Below are positions 16,310-25,561 of a stretch of DNA of 64,000 nt, piece by piece. The notes beneath the pieces are model-generated. The model made no database searches, had not been told where the DNA came from, and was given only the letters and a program-made list of their open reading frames with translations. Source of the DNA: Bauldia sp. Its GTDB lineage: Bacteria; Pseudomonadota; Alphaproteobacteria; Rhizobiales; Kaistiaceae. The first letter of the stretch is position 1; the number at the start of each line of letters is the position of its first letter. The stretch spans positions 248,001 to 312,000 of the forward strand of contig JBBCGQ010000001.1 of assembly GCA_037200845.1 (NCBI GenBank). Reading direction: 5' to 3'. The position numbers were made by a program, and so were the translations under genes.

Positions 16310-16504
16310 TTACGGCTGAATCGTAGAATCGTCGTCGGAAAGAGTCGAATCGGGGGTTGTGGATTGCGCCGCACGACGCGCCTTTGCAATTCGCCGAAGC
16401 GTCGCAAGTATGTCGCGAAAATTCTGCTCTGCAGCAGTGATCTCCTCGTCCGAAAGATCGGCGCATAGGCGTCGAATAAAGGGGATGGGGTTAGAAACAT
16501 TCAT
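16310..16504 (-). CDS. Small recombinase-associated protein (64 aa)
   Basis: The product contains LSDEEITAAEQNFRDILATL, a pattern I associate with small proteins encoded just upstream of large serine recombinases in alphaproteobacteria. It ends 8 bases before the recombinase start. The start ATG overlaps the divergent start of the ATPase gene (16503). Function is unknown; a regulatory or directionality role is a guess. Confidence 0.55.
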   Translation of the reverse strand: MNVSNPIPFIRRLCADLSDEEITAAEQNFRDILATLRRIAKARRAAQSTTPDSTLSDDDSTIQP

Positions 16505-18011
16505 GGGTTTCGCTGCCGCTAGTGGCTCTCCCATGGTCGCCGTTGTTCCGAAGCATGCAAAGACGGGCACGATCAGCGCGTTTGCCCTCGCGACAAATTT
16601 CGGGCGCGTGGCTCGATCCACCTCAGATGGCCTGCCCGTCTTCCGCGCATTGGAGACCGCGATACGCTGGTGTGTGATGCATCTAGCCAAGCAATCGACG
16701 CGACCGGCGACGCTATCAATCGTGTCCGCGCGGCTCAAGGACGATGGCCTCGTCGAGCTGATCGTCGCTCAGGACGGCTCGACCGCATTCGCGGTGTCGA
16801 AAGGAGCGGATTGGCGTATCGCGCATGAAGTAATAGACGCGGGTGGCCAGCGCTTGGTCCCTTACTCTCGGGACAACAGCCTTATCCGCAACCGCGTGGT
16901 GCTCTTTCCGGAAGCGCCACTGGAGTACGGCACAAAGGCGGACTTGCTTGCGTCCATCGCACTCTACATCGATCGCTATGTCGATCTATCGCCGGCATTC
17001 CTACGGCTGGCGGCACACTATGTGCTGCTCAGCTGGGTTCACGACAGCTTCAATGAACTGCCTTACCTGCGTCTGCGCGGCGAATTTGGGACCGGCAAGA
17101 CCCGCTTCCTGCTGGTGGTTGGCTCCATCTGCTAGAAGCCAATTTTCGCCAGCGGCGCATCTACTGTGTCGCCCATCTTCCACATGCTGGATGCCTTCCG
17201 CGGCACCTTGCTCATCGACGAAGCCGATTTCCGCTTCAGTGACGAGAAGGCGCAAATCGTCAAGATCCTGAACAACGGAAACGCGCGCGGCTTCCCTGTT
17301 CTGCGCACGGAAAGCCAGAATGGCCGGGAATTCAGCCCGCGCGCTTTCCACGTATTTGGACCTAAGGTCGTCGCCATGCGGGGACAATATGACGATCCCG
17401 CTCTGGAGTCGCGGTTCCTCAGCGAACGATCCGGCGGTCGACCGCTAAGAGACGATATCCCCATCAGCTTGCCGCCGTCACAGGCGCAGGAAGCTCAACA
17501 ACTGCGCAACCAGCTTCTGCTGTTCCGCTTCCGCAATGCGACGAAGTTCGGTCCCACTCGCATCACAAATCTCGAACTGCCCGCGGTCGAGCCGCGGCTG
17601 TTGCAGATCCTGGCGCCGCTCGCGGCCATGGTCGACGACCGCGAGACTCTGCAATCTCTGCAGGAGATCGCCACCACAAGCCACGCTGCACTCCTCGATG
17701 AGCGAGGTGCCACGGTAGAGGCGGACATTCTGCTCGTGCTGCGCAATCTTTGCGATCGGCAGCCCGAGCGCAGCATCGCCCTCCGCGATATCGCGCGATT
17801 ATTCGCCGCTGTGTTTGCCAAGGAGTACGGGCACGTCATTACGGCTCGCTGGATCGGGAGCGTCATCCGCCGCCGCTTAGCGATCGTCACGAACAAGAGC
17901 CATGGCGTATATGTCATCGCTCTAGGCGAGCGGCGGAAGCTCCGCCACCTTTGGGAACGTTACGGCATCACCGCCGAGGATGCGGCGCGGCTGCCAGTAG
18001 GCCAAGGCTGA
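16503..18011 (+). pseudogene. AAA-type ATPase/primase-helicase-like gene with an in-frame stop
   Basis: Two open segments in the same frame (16503-17135 and 17136-18011) make one protein of about 500 aa if a single TAG at 17133-17135 is read through. The first half ends just after Walker A (GEFGTGKTRFLL) and the second contains Walker B (TLLIDEADFRF). The codons around the stop read GSIC-stop-KPIFASG, so one base change from a sense codon explains it. The second half could restart at GTG 17166 but would lack Walker A. The protein resembles ATPases of plasmid or phage replication. It is divergent from the recombinase pair. Confidence 0.75.
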
Positions 18012-18363
18012 CCCGCTACGGGGACGGCGGTGGAGCGGGTAGACGCCTGCCAGAGTCGGGAGGGCATCTCACTAGGACAGGACGCGCCCGAGCCGGTGGC
18101 TTTTGTGTCCACCACGTCCACCTAATCCCCACAAACCGCAGCGTCACCGCAGCCGCGAAAATTTGCGCCAGCAGCAAATCCCGGGCAGCGACTCAAAGGC
18201 AGATGTTTTTACGACGCCACGTGTCTCATGGTTGCGGAAGATGGAGTGGTCAGACCGGCTACATTGTTGCAAGCACACACCTTGCATCCTGCTGCGTCTT
18301 TTGTGTTCGCTTGCCATTTGAGAAGATGGAGCCAAGAGGCCGGACAGGCCTACCCAGCCTTCA
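18012..18363. other. Stretch without a recognisable gene
   Basis: Several short frames cross this region, but none has a ribosome site or recognisable product. It probably carries the promoter of the XRE gene that starts at 18364; no clear -10/-35 pair was found. Confidence 0.4.
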
Positions 18364-18726
18364 ATGCAAATCGTCCCATTGATCCAACTGAAGAAGCGGC
18401 GACAGGAACTGCATCTCAACCAGAATGAGATCGCTGCTCTCCTCGGTCTTGGCGATGCCTCCGTGGTCTCCCGGCACGAGGCCGGTTTGCATGCGCCAGA
18501 TTTGCGGACCGCCTTTGCCTATCAGGTGATCTACGGCCGGGCGCTCGATAAACTCTTCCCCGACGCCTTCGATGAAGTAGCCGCGGACATCGCAGCTCGA
18601 GCCACTGCGTTCGCGGCGACTCTTCGAGGGATTCCCCGAGATCAGCGCGTGAACGCTGTCTTGCGCAAGCTCGCCGAACTCACCGGCGACGAAACCATTG
18701 CCTATGGAGAAAACACCCTCTGGTAA
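18364..18726 (+). CDS. XRE-family regulator
   Basis: The 120-aa protein begins with a helix-turn-helix (LKKRRQELHLNQNEIAALLG, about residues 9-28) and continues into a helical region with an acidic middle. Its end overlaps the start of the next gene by 23 bases, so the two form an operon. It is a different family branch from the XRE gene at 11285. Confidence 0.75.
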   Translation: MQIVPLIQLKKRRQELHLNQNEIAALLGLGDASVVSRHEAGLHAPDLRTAFAYQVIYGRALDKLFPDAFDEVAADIAARATAFAATLRGIPRDQRVNAVLRKLAELTGDETIAYGENTLW

Positions 18727-19234
18727 CAGCCTGGTACTGTCGATCGCGCCAGTCTCGCGCGGCTTCGGATACGCCTTCTTTGAAGGGCTCGACGTTCTTG
18801 TCGACTGGGAAACACGGGACATGCATGTCACGCGCGACCCCGAGGAGAAGAATCGGCGTAGTCTGGCGGCAATCGAGACCCTCCTGGCACGTGGGCCGGC
18901 GGCCGTTGCCCTGCCAGCGTGGGACGACAAGCGCCGCTCCGCTCGCGTCCGAAAACTGATCCGCGCCACCGCAGAGCTTGCGACGATGCACAAGCTCCCG
19001 GTCGCGACGCATACGCGGGCGGAGATCGACGAGGTGTTCGCCGGACAGGGTGCCAAGTCGCGTTACGAGATGGCGCGTGTCGCCTGCAGGATGTTCCCCG
19101 AGCTGCTCGACGAACTGCCGAGGAAAAGACGCCTTTGGGACGGCGAGCCGTTCAAGATGGGGATGTTCCAGGCGATCATTCTAGGGATTGCGCACCTAGC
19201 GTTATCGAAACCTCCGCTGACAGCGCCCGGCTAA
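18704..19234 (+). CDS. Putative RuvC-like (RNase H fold) protein
   Basis: The 176-aa protein starts LVLSIAPVSRGFGYAFFEG, which resembles the first strand pair of RuvC-type nucleases, and ends WDGEPFKMGMFQAI, like the last acidic helix of that fold. The first catalytic Asp of RuvC is not obvious, so activity is uncertain. A TTG start at 18698 is also possible. It is paired with an XRE gene, an arrangement that suggests a regulated mobile-element or defence function, but no function is established. Confidence 0.45.
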   Translation: MEKTPSGNSLVLSIAPVSRGFGYAFFEGLDVLVDWETRDMHVTRDPEEKNRRSLAAIETLLARGPAAVALPAWDDKRRSARVRKLIRATAELATMHKLPVATHTRAEIDEVFAGQGAKSRYEMARVACRMFPELLDELPRKRRLWDGEPFKMGMFQAIILGIAHLALSKPPLTAPG

Positions 19235-19298
19235 TGCCGACGTTCTCGCTGCTCCCGTTGCGACCTCTATTGGCCGCAACAACCGATGGAGACGGCAA

Positions 19299-19574
19299 AT
19301 GGCCTGGTTTCGAAACCACTACGCCTGCGCCCGCTGCGGCAGGACGTGGTGTGATGAGTGGTCAGCGACGTGTGACGATGACTGTCCCGATTGCGGGGCA
19401 CGGCACATGTCGCCAGCACGCAGCGACGATCTTTCAGAACGTATCGATGAGCAGGACGGCGCATTCCTCGCGTGGCGATCGGACGAAAGCGCCGAGGACG
19501 AGCCGAACTATACGCTCGTGGGTTCGTTCGTCACCCGCGAAGCGGCAGCGACCGCGCTCGGGAGGCAGCCATGA
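19299..19574 (+). CDS. Small zinc-ribbon protein
   Basis: The 91-aa protein has CARC and CPDC pairs (YACARCGRTW, DCPDCGARH) at its N-terminus and an acidic C-terminal half. The opening MAWFRNHY pattern is familiar from hypothetical proteins on rhizobial plasmids and islands. It overlaps the DUF3768 start by 4 bases. Function is unknown. Confidence 0.65.
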   Translation: MAWFRNHYACARCGRTWCDEWSATCDDDCPDCGARHMSPARSDDLSERIDEQDGAFLAWRSDESAEDEPNYTLVGSFVTREAAATALGRQP

Positions 19575-19894
19575 GCGCCGACGTCGTCCGCGAACTCAAC
19601 GATGCGTTCAGGCGCACGTTCGCGGGCGGCAAGGTGTTCATGACGGCCGGCGTTATCGCACTGCCGGACATGGTCAAGGCTGCTGCGATGCTGGCGGTTA
19701 CTGCGTTCAATGAGTTTGATGCGGACAACGATCCGTACGCCGAACACGACTTCGGCGCCTTCGAGCTTTGCCAACGCCGCTTCTTCTGGAAAATCGACTA
19801 CTACGCGCCGTCGCTGGACGCTGGATCAGAAGATCCCGCGGATCCTACGAAAACCCTTCGCGTCCTCACCATCATGCTCGCGGAGGAATACTGA
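19571..19894 (+). CDS. DUF3768 family protein
   Basis: The 107-aa product matches DUF3768: LNDAFRRTFAGG, DNDPYAEHDFGAFE, FFWKIDYY and RVLTIMLAEEY. The family is common on alphaproteobacterial plasmids and islands and has no known function. The ATG overlaps the previous stop (ATGA). A strong terminator follows at 20007. Confidence 0.8.
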   Translation: MSADVVRELNDAFRRTFAGGKVFMTAGVIALPDMVKAAAMLAVTAFNEFDADNDPYAEHDFGAFELCQRRFFWKIDYYAPSLDAGSEDPADPTKTLRVLTIMLAEEY

Positions 19895-20006
19895 CGCCGC
19901 CGTCCTGGGCGCTTGCCGGAAGCACCCCGGCGAGCGAGGGGTCGGCAGCGCGGCACGTCTGGAGGCTCATAATGGCGGCTCGCCGCCATCTCCCACCGGT
20001 GCGTCA

Positions 20007-20032
20007 AGCCCGCCATCTCGGCGGGCTTTTTT
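20007..20032 (+). terminator. Rho-independent terminator
   Basis: AGCCCGCC and GGCGGGCT form a perfect 8-base stem with a 5-base loop, followed by a run of six T. It ends the zinc-ribbon/DUF3768 transcript and sits at the 3' end of the convergent Replic_Relax gene. Confidence 0.85.
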
Positions 20033-21002
20033 ATGCCGTGCCGCGCAACTCGCGCTCGAGATCGAGCGGCGGATACCCGGCGCGCTGCCACGGCTCACGG
20101 AAAAGAGCTGCATCGGGCTGCAATGCCAAATCCGGATGCAGGAAATCCGGCACCGTCTTTAGCAGTAGGTAACTGGCACCCTTCCCACCCGTCACATCCA
20201 GAATGAGTTGCTTTATATGCTCCATATGCGCCGCGTTGATGGTCACAATGGGCACAAGCATGTTGGAGAAGCCGAAGTGCTCCTGGTACGCGCCGGTGGC
20301 AACGATCTCCCGGTAGCCAAGGATCTTGCGCAGGATCGATGTGCGGTGAAGGTCCGCCACGGTGAGCGGTTCGGTATGCCGGTCCACCTCCACTCCCGGA
20401 AAATAGAGCGTTCGTGTCCGGCCGTCATTCAACCGGCGCTGCAGCGCGAATGGCTGGCCATCGGGACGAAGCCGGAACCCCAGAACCTGGCCCTGATGCG
20501 AAAGATTGATGGGCATGGGTTCGAGCGTAAACGGCGCCGCCGGTCTCAGAGCGAGCGACAAGCCCTCCCACGCCAGGAATTGGGTGCCAGGCGTTAGCCG
20601 CGCACCGAGCTCAAGCGCAGCGATGACTGAGCAAACCATGGCTTCGTGTGCAAAGATGCCGCTGACTGGAAGAGTCGCCGCTGGTGCGTACCCGCCCGCC
20701 ACAAGGGCCTCGCGCCCTCGCCGGCCAAGCTCATATGTTGCGTGACGGTAGCGGGCGTTCAGCGTCTGCCACTGTTGGGGCGGTCGATCCAGATACCCCT
20801 CGTGGTACAGGTCGCCGAGCCGCTGCTTCAACCTAATCGGGTTGCCGCCGACAAACTCGCCGAGGAAGTTGGACGGAAGGTACCGGTAGCGCCGGAGCAG
20901 TCTGAAGATCTCTATGTCACGCGGACTCGTCCAAAGCTTCTTGCCGGTCGGTTGGCGGCGAAAGCGGGAACGTCGCTGACAGCTCTCAGGTGAAATATCC
21001 AT
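20031..21002 (-). CDS. Replication-relaxation (Replic_Relax) family protein
   Basis: The 323-aa protein has a winged-helix-like N-terminus (LWTSPRDIEIFRLLRRYRYL) and a mixed alpha/beta remainder, as in Replic_Relax proteins that often accompany TraD-like ATPases on conjugative elements. These are thought to act in DNA nicking or relaxation and replication of mobile elements. It lies 102 bases after the start-distal end of the TraD-like gene on the same strand, consistent with one operon. Confidence 0.65.
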   Translation of the reverse strand: MDISPESCQRRSRFRRQPTGKKLWTSPRDIEIFRLLRRYRYLPSNFLGEFVGGNPIRLKQRLGDLYHEGYLDRPPQQWQTLNARYRHATYELGRRGREALVAGGYAPAATLPVSGIFAHEAMVCSVIAALELGARLTPGTQFLAWEGLSLALRPAAPFTLEPMPINLSHQGQVLGFRLRPDGQPFALQRRLNDGRTRTLYFPGVEVDRHTEPLTVADLHRTSILRKILGYREIVATGAYQEHFGFSNMLVPIVTINAAHMEHIKQLILDVTGGKGASYLLLKTVPDFLHPDLALQPDAALFREPWQRAGYPPLDLERELRGTA

Positions 21003-21104
21003 GGCATCGACGTACGCGTTTCGCCGGACGGCGCAACGTCGCGAATGACGGCCTTTGTCTCGCTATGTGCGGCGATGCGCATCGATGACCAGCGAAGAAA
21101 AATT

Positions 21105-23327
21105 TCAGTTTTCGGTCGCGCGCATGTCGACGTCATCCGGATCGCGGCGCTGCCTCGCTTGCTCGGGCGGCTCGGGGGGCGGCTCGGAAGCCGCCGCGGC
21201 CTCGACGCCGTAGCGCTCGCGGTTGCGCTGGCGGATATCGCGATGCTCGACCGCTGACATCCGGGGAAGGCCTTCGACGGTCCCGAACGGCACCGATAAC
21301 CGTACGGCCGCAGTCGTGCGATTGCGGATGTAGCACGCGAACTCGCTCGAGGCGTCGTGCTTGCGGGTAGCGGCTATGAAGTTGGCGGTCGTCCGCATGT
21401 CCGGCGCTAACAGACGCGCATCGTGGTCGGACACGCCACCCGCCATCTTGATGGAGGTGTTGGCGGCGACTGCGGACCGGAGCGCCGGCGACAGCTGATC
21501 CATATGCTGGTGGGCGAAGAGCACGCCCAGCTTGAACTTGCGCGCCTGAGCCAGGAGCCGTTCTAGGTTGATGTCAAAGTACTCGGCCGCTTCGTCCACG
21601 ACTAGGTACGCCGGCACGCGCTGGCTCTCTGGAATCGCGACGCGCTCGAATGCGGCGTTCAGAGTGAGCGCAATCATGTACCGCCCGAACAACGCAGAAG
21701 CGTCGGTCTTGAGTAGGGCCTTGGATGTGTTGATGAGCACGACCTTGCGTGACTGCATCGCCGCGAACATGTCGAACCTGTTCGTCGGCGCGGCGAACAT
21801 CCGCTCGAATGCCGGTACCTGAAGCACGGTGTACAGCCGCCGCGCTATTTGCTGGCGCGTCTCGCCGAACGCCGTCTTGTTGAAGAACTGGTTGCTGAAA
21901 AACGCTCTGGCCGTGGGGTCCAGCTTGGCGATGTGAGAAGCGAATGGCGTAGGGTCGTTCGTTTCCATTAGTTCGCGGAACGTATGGATGGTTGCTCCTG
22001 GAATGGCGAGCATGAGCCTAGTGATATAGGCGAAGGCGGTGCCCTGCTTGGCTGTCAGGTCGCTAGCCAGCGCACCGAAGACGTAGTTGAACAGTTCGAT
22101 GATGGTGGCCTCGACCTGCTCGCGGATCGCGCGGGAGTAGCCTTCCAGGCGCGCGGTCTTCACATCGAACATATTGAGCGCGGGCGAGCAGTCGTCCTCC
22201 GGATCGACAATGACGAGCCGGTCAGTCTCCTGGAAGAGCGCAAGCCGCTCCAGCTTTCTCAGCATGTCGCCTTGGCTGTCGACGATGATGAGCGCGGGCG
22301 ACACTTCCCGGCGCAGATCGTTCGCGATGATGTGCTGCAGGGTTTGGGTCTTGCCGTGGCCCGATCCGGCGATGAGGTGCCAATGCTCAATTCGGGCGCC
22401 CTCGTCGATATTGAAGGGCAGCGGGGTGTCGAAGAGTTCAGGAAAAGGCGTGTGTCGCAGATAGGCGCTGACGATCTCGGCCGGCGTACCCGGATGATCC
22501 GGAGGAAATGTCAGCTTGGATGGATCAACAGGCTCAATACCTACGCCGGATTCGACACGAAGATTTTGATCGATCTGCTCGCGCAGCTCGGCGAACAGCC
22601 CAGTCTTTTTCAGGCGCTCGGCATAGAACGGAAGAACGAGAGCATCGACGGTCGCACCCATATCGGAGCAAGCGTCGATAAGCGGGACGGTAAACTGAAT
22701 TTCCGGCTCATCGTAGTAGCCCTCGTCCGGGTTCCTCAGAGCGATGGGAGGCAGCCGACGAATAAAGGCCAGCACGCTCTCTGCGATCGCAGTCTGCGCT
22801 AGCTGCAGCACGTCAGGGGTCGAGAGCTTTGAGATCGTGCGCGAAATTGCGTCCTGATATCTCGCATCTTCAAGGAGTGCCGGCTCTGAAGGCGGTTCCG
22901 GAACGCTTTGCAGAGTCAGCCCTTCTTCGCCGTACAGATAGTCGGCAAGGGCCAGCAACATCGTCTGCAGTTTCTGCGTCGGCCGCGGCCCGCCCTCCAC
23001 TTCAATGAAATCGCGGTAGAGGTCGTCGCTGAATTCGGCGGCGTCGGGGACGGAACGTTCGCGGATCAGCGCCTGCGCGCGCTGATAGAGCACCAGGCTT
23101 TTTTCATGCGCTACGCGCGCGAGTCTCTTGGGAGAATGTTGGTAGGCGCGATGCAGGCGATAGCCGAAGACGGCGACGGCACCGATCAGGAAAAAGGGAC
23201 TTGCGAAGACGACGAGAAGAAGAAATCCGGCGAAGACAGCGTACGTTGCGAGAACCTGTCCGTAGAGATCAGGCTGACGTGAGGCCACGGCGCGCCCGCT
23301 AAAATTCCCAGACGTTTTCCCTACCAT
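21105..23327 (-). CDS. TraD/VirD4-like coupling ATPase (full length)
   Basis: This is a 740-aa membrane-anchored P-loop ATPase. Hydrophobic segments are at about 24-56, Walker A GSGHGKTQT near residue 318, Walker B YLVVDEAAEYF near residue 576, and a proline- and charge-rich C-terminal tail. It would act as a DNA-transfer coupling protein. It follows a small gene with which it overlaps by 29 bases and precedes Replic_Relax. No relaxase with a MOB motif and no mating-pair genes are seen, so self-transfer cannot be supported from this window. Confidence 0.82.
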   Translation of the reverse strand: MVGKTSGNFSGRAVASRQPDLYGQVLATYAVFAGFLLLVVFASPFFLIGAVAVFGYRLHRAYQHSPKRLARVAHEKSLVLYQRAQALIRERSVPDAAEFSDDLYRDFIEVEGGPRPTQKLQTMLLALADYLYGEEGLTLQSVPEPPSEPALLEDARYQDAISRTISKLSTPDVLQLAQTAIAESVLAFIRRLPPIALRNPDEGYYDEPEIQFTVPLIDACSDMGATVDALVLPFYAERLKKTGLFAELREQIDQNLRVESGVGIEPVDPSKLTFPPDHPGTPAEIVSAYLRHTPFPELFDTPLPFNIDEGARIEHWHLIAGSGHGKTQTLQHIIANDLRREVSPALIIVDSQGDMLRKLERLALFQETDRLVIVDPEDDCSPALNMFDVKTARLEGYSRAIREQVEATIIELFNYVFGALASDLTAKQGTAFAYITRLMLAIPGATIHTFRELMETNDPTPFASHIAKLDPTARAFFSNQFFNKTAFGETRQQIARRLYTVLQVPAFERMFAAPTNRFDMFAAMQSRKVVLINTSKALLKTDASALFGRYMIALTLNAAFERVAIPESQRVPAYLVVDEAAEYFDINLERLLAQARKFKLGVLFAHQHMDQLSPALRSAVAANTSIKMAGGVSDHDARLLAPDMRTTANFIAATRKHDASSEFACYIRNRTTAAVRLSVPFGTVEGLPRMSAVEHRDIRQRNRERYGVEAAAASEPPPEPPEQARQRRDPDDVDMRATEN

Positions 23328-23721
23328 CGAAGCTCTGCGCGGTAGTAAGAAACGTCTTCGCCGTCTGACAGGCCTCGATAATCGCTTCTTCTGCGCTTAA
23401 GAGTTCAGGCAGTTCTTGGCATTCGATGCGTTGACCGCCGACCAGACTGTCGATGGTGCAGCGGAGGGATAGTGCCCGCATGCCAGCGCTGAGAGCGGCC
23501 TTCGCTAGGCCGGTAAATCCGCCCTGTTGTGCGCCATCTTGAGCTGATGCCAGGTGTTTGCGTGCGGCTTCGCTGTCGTAGACCGTCAGTTTGCCGAGCT
23601 TGTAACGCTTGATGAGCGCCTGCTCTTCCGCAGTCGGTTGAACTTGGGCTTCAAGAGCGAATACCACCTTGTTGCCCAGCATCCCGGCGTCGCGCTGCGA
23701 ACGCCTCATCGAAAGCTTCAT
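23299..23721 (-). CDS. Hypothetical protein upstream of TraD-like gene
   Basis: The 140-aa protein starts MKLSMRRSQRDAG after a GGGGG ribosome-like stretch; a longer frame exists but lacks a site. No motif is recognised. Overlap with the TraD-like gene suggests it belongs to the same transfer module, perhaps as an accessory protein. Confidence 0.6.
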   Translation of the reverse strand: MKLSMRRSQRDAGMLGNKVVFALEAQVQPTAEEQALIKRYKLGKLTVYDSEAARKHLASAQDGAQQGGFTGLAKAALSAGMRALSLRCTIDSLVGGQRIECQELPELLSAEEAIIEACQTAKTFLTTAQSFDGRENVWEF

Positions 23722-23880
23722 GTAACGGCCCCCGATTCCCGTTATGGTAGTCTGAAAGGCAGGGTTCGTGCCGTCAAGACACCGATGACGATTGCGAGGG
23801 AGGCTAGGTCGTTCTATTCGGCTGAGCGTCCGCACCATTCTTGCAAGCCCATTTAGCTGCGCAGAGGTAGCGGATTCCCA

Positions 23881-24801
23881 TTACATTTTGTCGACTCTGA
23901 ACGTCGGCAGGCCGCGTTTTTTCCCTGAGATAACGTCGTCACGCAAAACCTGTAACTGTCTCTCTTGGCCGATTAGGCCCAGCGCGCGCGCATGGGACGT
24001 TGCTTGATCGAGGATGAGCATTGCCTTCGCGCTTTCTCCGCGAACTGACAAGAACTGTCCCACGTTTTTTGCAAAGGACACATGGGATAGAGCGGGCAAT
24101 CTGCGTGCCACTGCGCCGAAGGCACTCCGGAATACTGGAAAAATCTGCCTTGCGTCAGAGTGCATCCGCTTATTCATAGCAAACTCAAATACTCTCTTTA
24201 TTGTGCTGAAATACTCCATTGGCCTGCTCGAAGCATAAGCGCCTGCTTCTTCTATGAGCATTCGGTGACCTAGGACTTCTTGCTGCATGATAACTTCTTG
24301 CCGTCGCAGCATGACTAACTCAACTTCTTCGGCGCCGAGACCAGCGGACAGTGTTTTTCTGGCAGCCCGCATTCCTAAGATTGAGTCATCAAACCTCCCT
24401 AAAGCTTTGCGGATCACACCCAGATGGAGCGCAAGGGATGCGTGTAGAGCGATCACTTCCTGAGAAACAATCCCGTGTCTATTGAGAATGTCCGTTGCTT
24501 CTTCCGCGTAGGTTTCCGCCTGCTCCAAGGCAGGTATGTTTCCGCCTTGGCTGACGAGCATCCTCGTCATGAACGCCAGTAGCATTGCGTATTGGAACGA
24601 TGAACGGCAGGCAGGAATCTGGCGCAAGTCCTTGTAAAACGACTCCGCTGCCCAGAGCAGAAGCTGCGGCCGTCCGCTCTCGAGGTACCTCGCTTCTAAG
24701 TACCGAAGCCGTCTAAATAGATAGACGTCGATCGAACTCGCGTCATTTGCGACGCGACTGATATCCGCCTGATCACTGAGCAATGCGCCGGCCAATGGCA
24801 A
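23881..24801 (-). CDS. TPR-like helical protein
   Basis: The 306-aa protein consists of repeated amphipathic helices with the spacing of tetratricopeptide repeats (for example LALHLGVIRKALGRFDDSI and AEEATDILNRHG). It has no visible catalytic motif and could be a scaffold or sensor. It is the last gene of a minus-strand group with the YdcF-like, dioxygenase, membrane and SDR genes; a gap of 97 bases separates it from the YdcF-like gene. Confidence 0.55.
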   Translation of the reverse strand: MPLAGALLSDQADISRVANDASSIDVYLFRRLRYLEARYLESGRPQLLLWAAESFYKDLRQIPACRSSFQYAMLLAFMTRMLVSQGGNIPALEQAETYAEEATDILNRHGIVSQEVIALHASLALHLGVIRKALGRFDDSILGMRAARKTLSAGLGAEEVELVMLRRQEVIMQQEVLGHRMLIEEAGAYASSRPMEYFSTIKRVFEFAMNKRMHSDARQIFPVFRSAFGAVARRLPALSHVSFAKNVGQFLSVRGESAKAMLILDQATSHARALGLIGQERQLQVLRDDVISGKKRGLPTFRVDKM

Positions 24802-24898
24802 CTCCTCAAGTGGAAGTACCGCAGCGGTCGGTCGTCAATTGGTCCCAACCGGCCTTGCCGACGGCGGGAGGAACGATCAGTCCATATTAAGCGCGCGA

Positions 24899-25561
24899 TT
24901 ACGAATCCTTGATCACAAAATCGTCGTAGCCTGCGTCCCGCAACATTTCGTAGGTCTTCCAAACCTTCGGGGGGATATCAACAGCAGATTGGAGGCCTTT
25001 ATCTGCATAGACCTTCATTCTCTGAAGATCACCCACCATCAAGTTAATCACGCGTTGGACAGGTATCTCTTCAGTTGGATAATCCTCAAAGGAGATATTC
25101 GGCGCGGTCACTTGCCACTCGATTTCGGGCCATTGTTTTGAGGCCGTGGCGTATGCTCGGCGACACATGTAGGGCTTTGTTACTAGAATGCCGCGGGCAG
25201 CACGGATGGCATTTTCTGTTAGCAAATTACGCGTGTTTGCCAGATTTTCACCGGTGTTGGTGGCCTTGGCGTCGATCAAGATGTTTGACTGATCGACGCC
25301 CATTCGCATGGCTACTTCCGCAAACCGCTCGCCCTCAGGGCGGGTGGAGGTGTCGCGCGTCACCTTCCCGAATCCTCCTGAAGTAACGAGCAGGGGTGCC
25401 ATGCCATTGAGAATAAGCTTGGCGGCGCACTCGGCAACGCGGTCGTCCTGACTACCCATAGCCAACACGAAATCCGCGGGCGTTAGCGAGTCCGAGATGC
25501 GGTGATAATCCCACAAAATTCGTGCTTGGCTAAGCTCCTCAGCCGATGGGTACGTGTTCAT
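24899..25561 (-). CDS. YdcF/ElyC-like (DUF218) protein
   Basis: The 220-aa protein has the family pattern: GSQDDR at 36-41, VTSGGFG at 59-65, Glu77 (PEGERFAE), and TNTGENLANT at 101-110. Members include SAM-binding YdcF and envelope-linked ElyC/SanA; no membrane segment is seen here, so it is probably cytoplasmic. The ATG at 25561 overlaps the dioxygenase gene by 23 bases, giving coupled translation. Confidence 0.82.
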   Translation of the reverse strand: MNTYPSAEELSQARILWDYHRISDSLTPADFVLAMGSQDDRVAECAAKLILNGMAPLLVTSGGFGKVTRDTSTRPEGERFAEVAMRMGVDQSNILIDAKATNTGENLANTRNLLTENAIRAARGILVTKPYMCRRAYATASKQWPEIEWQVTAPNISFEDYPTEEIPVQRVINLMVGDLQRMKVYADKGLQSAVDIPPKVWKTYEMLRDAGYDDFVIKDS

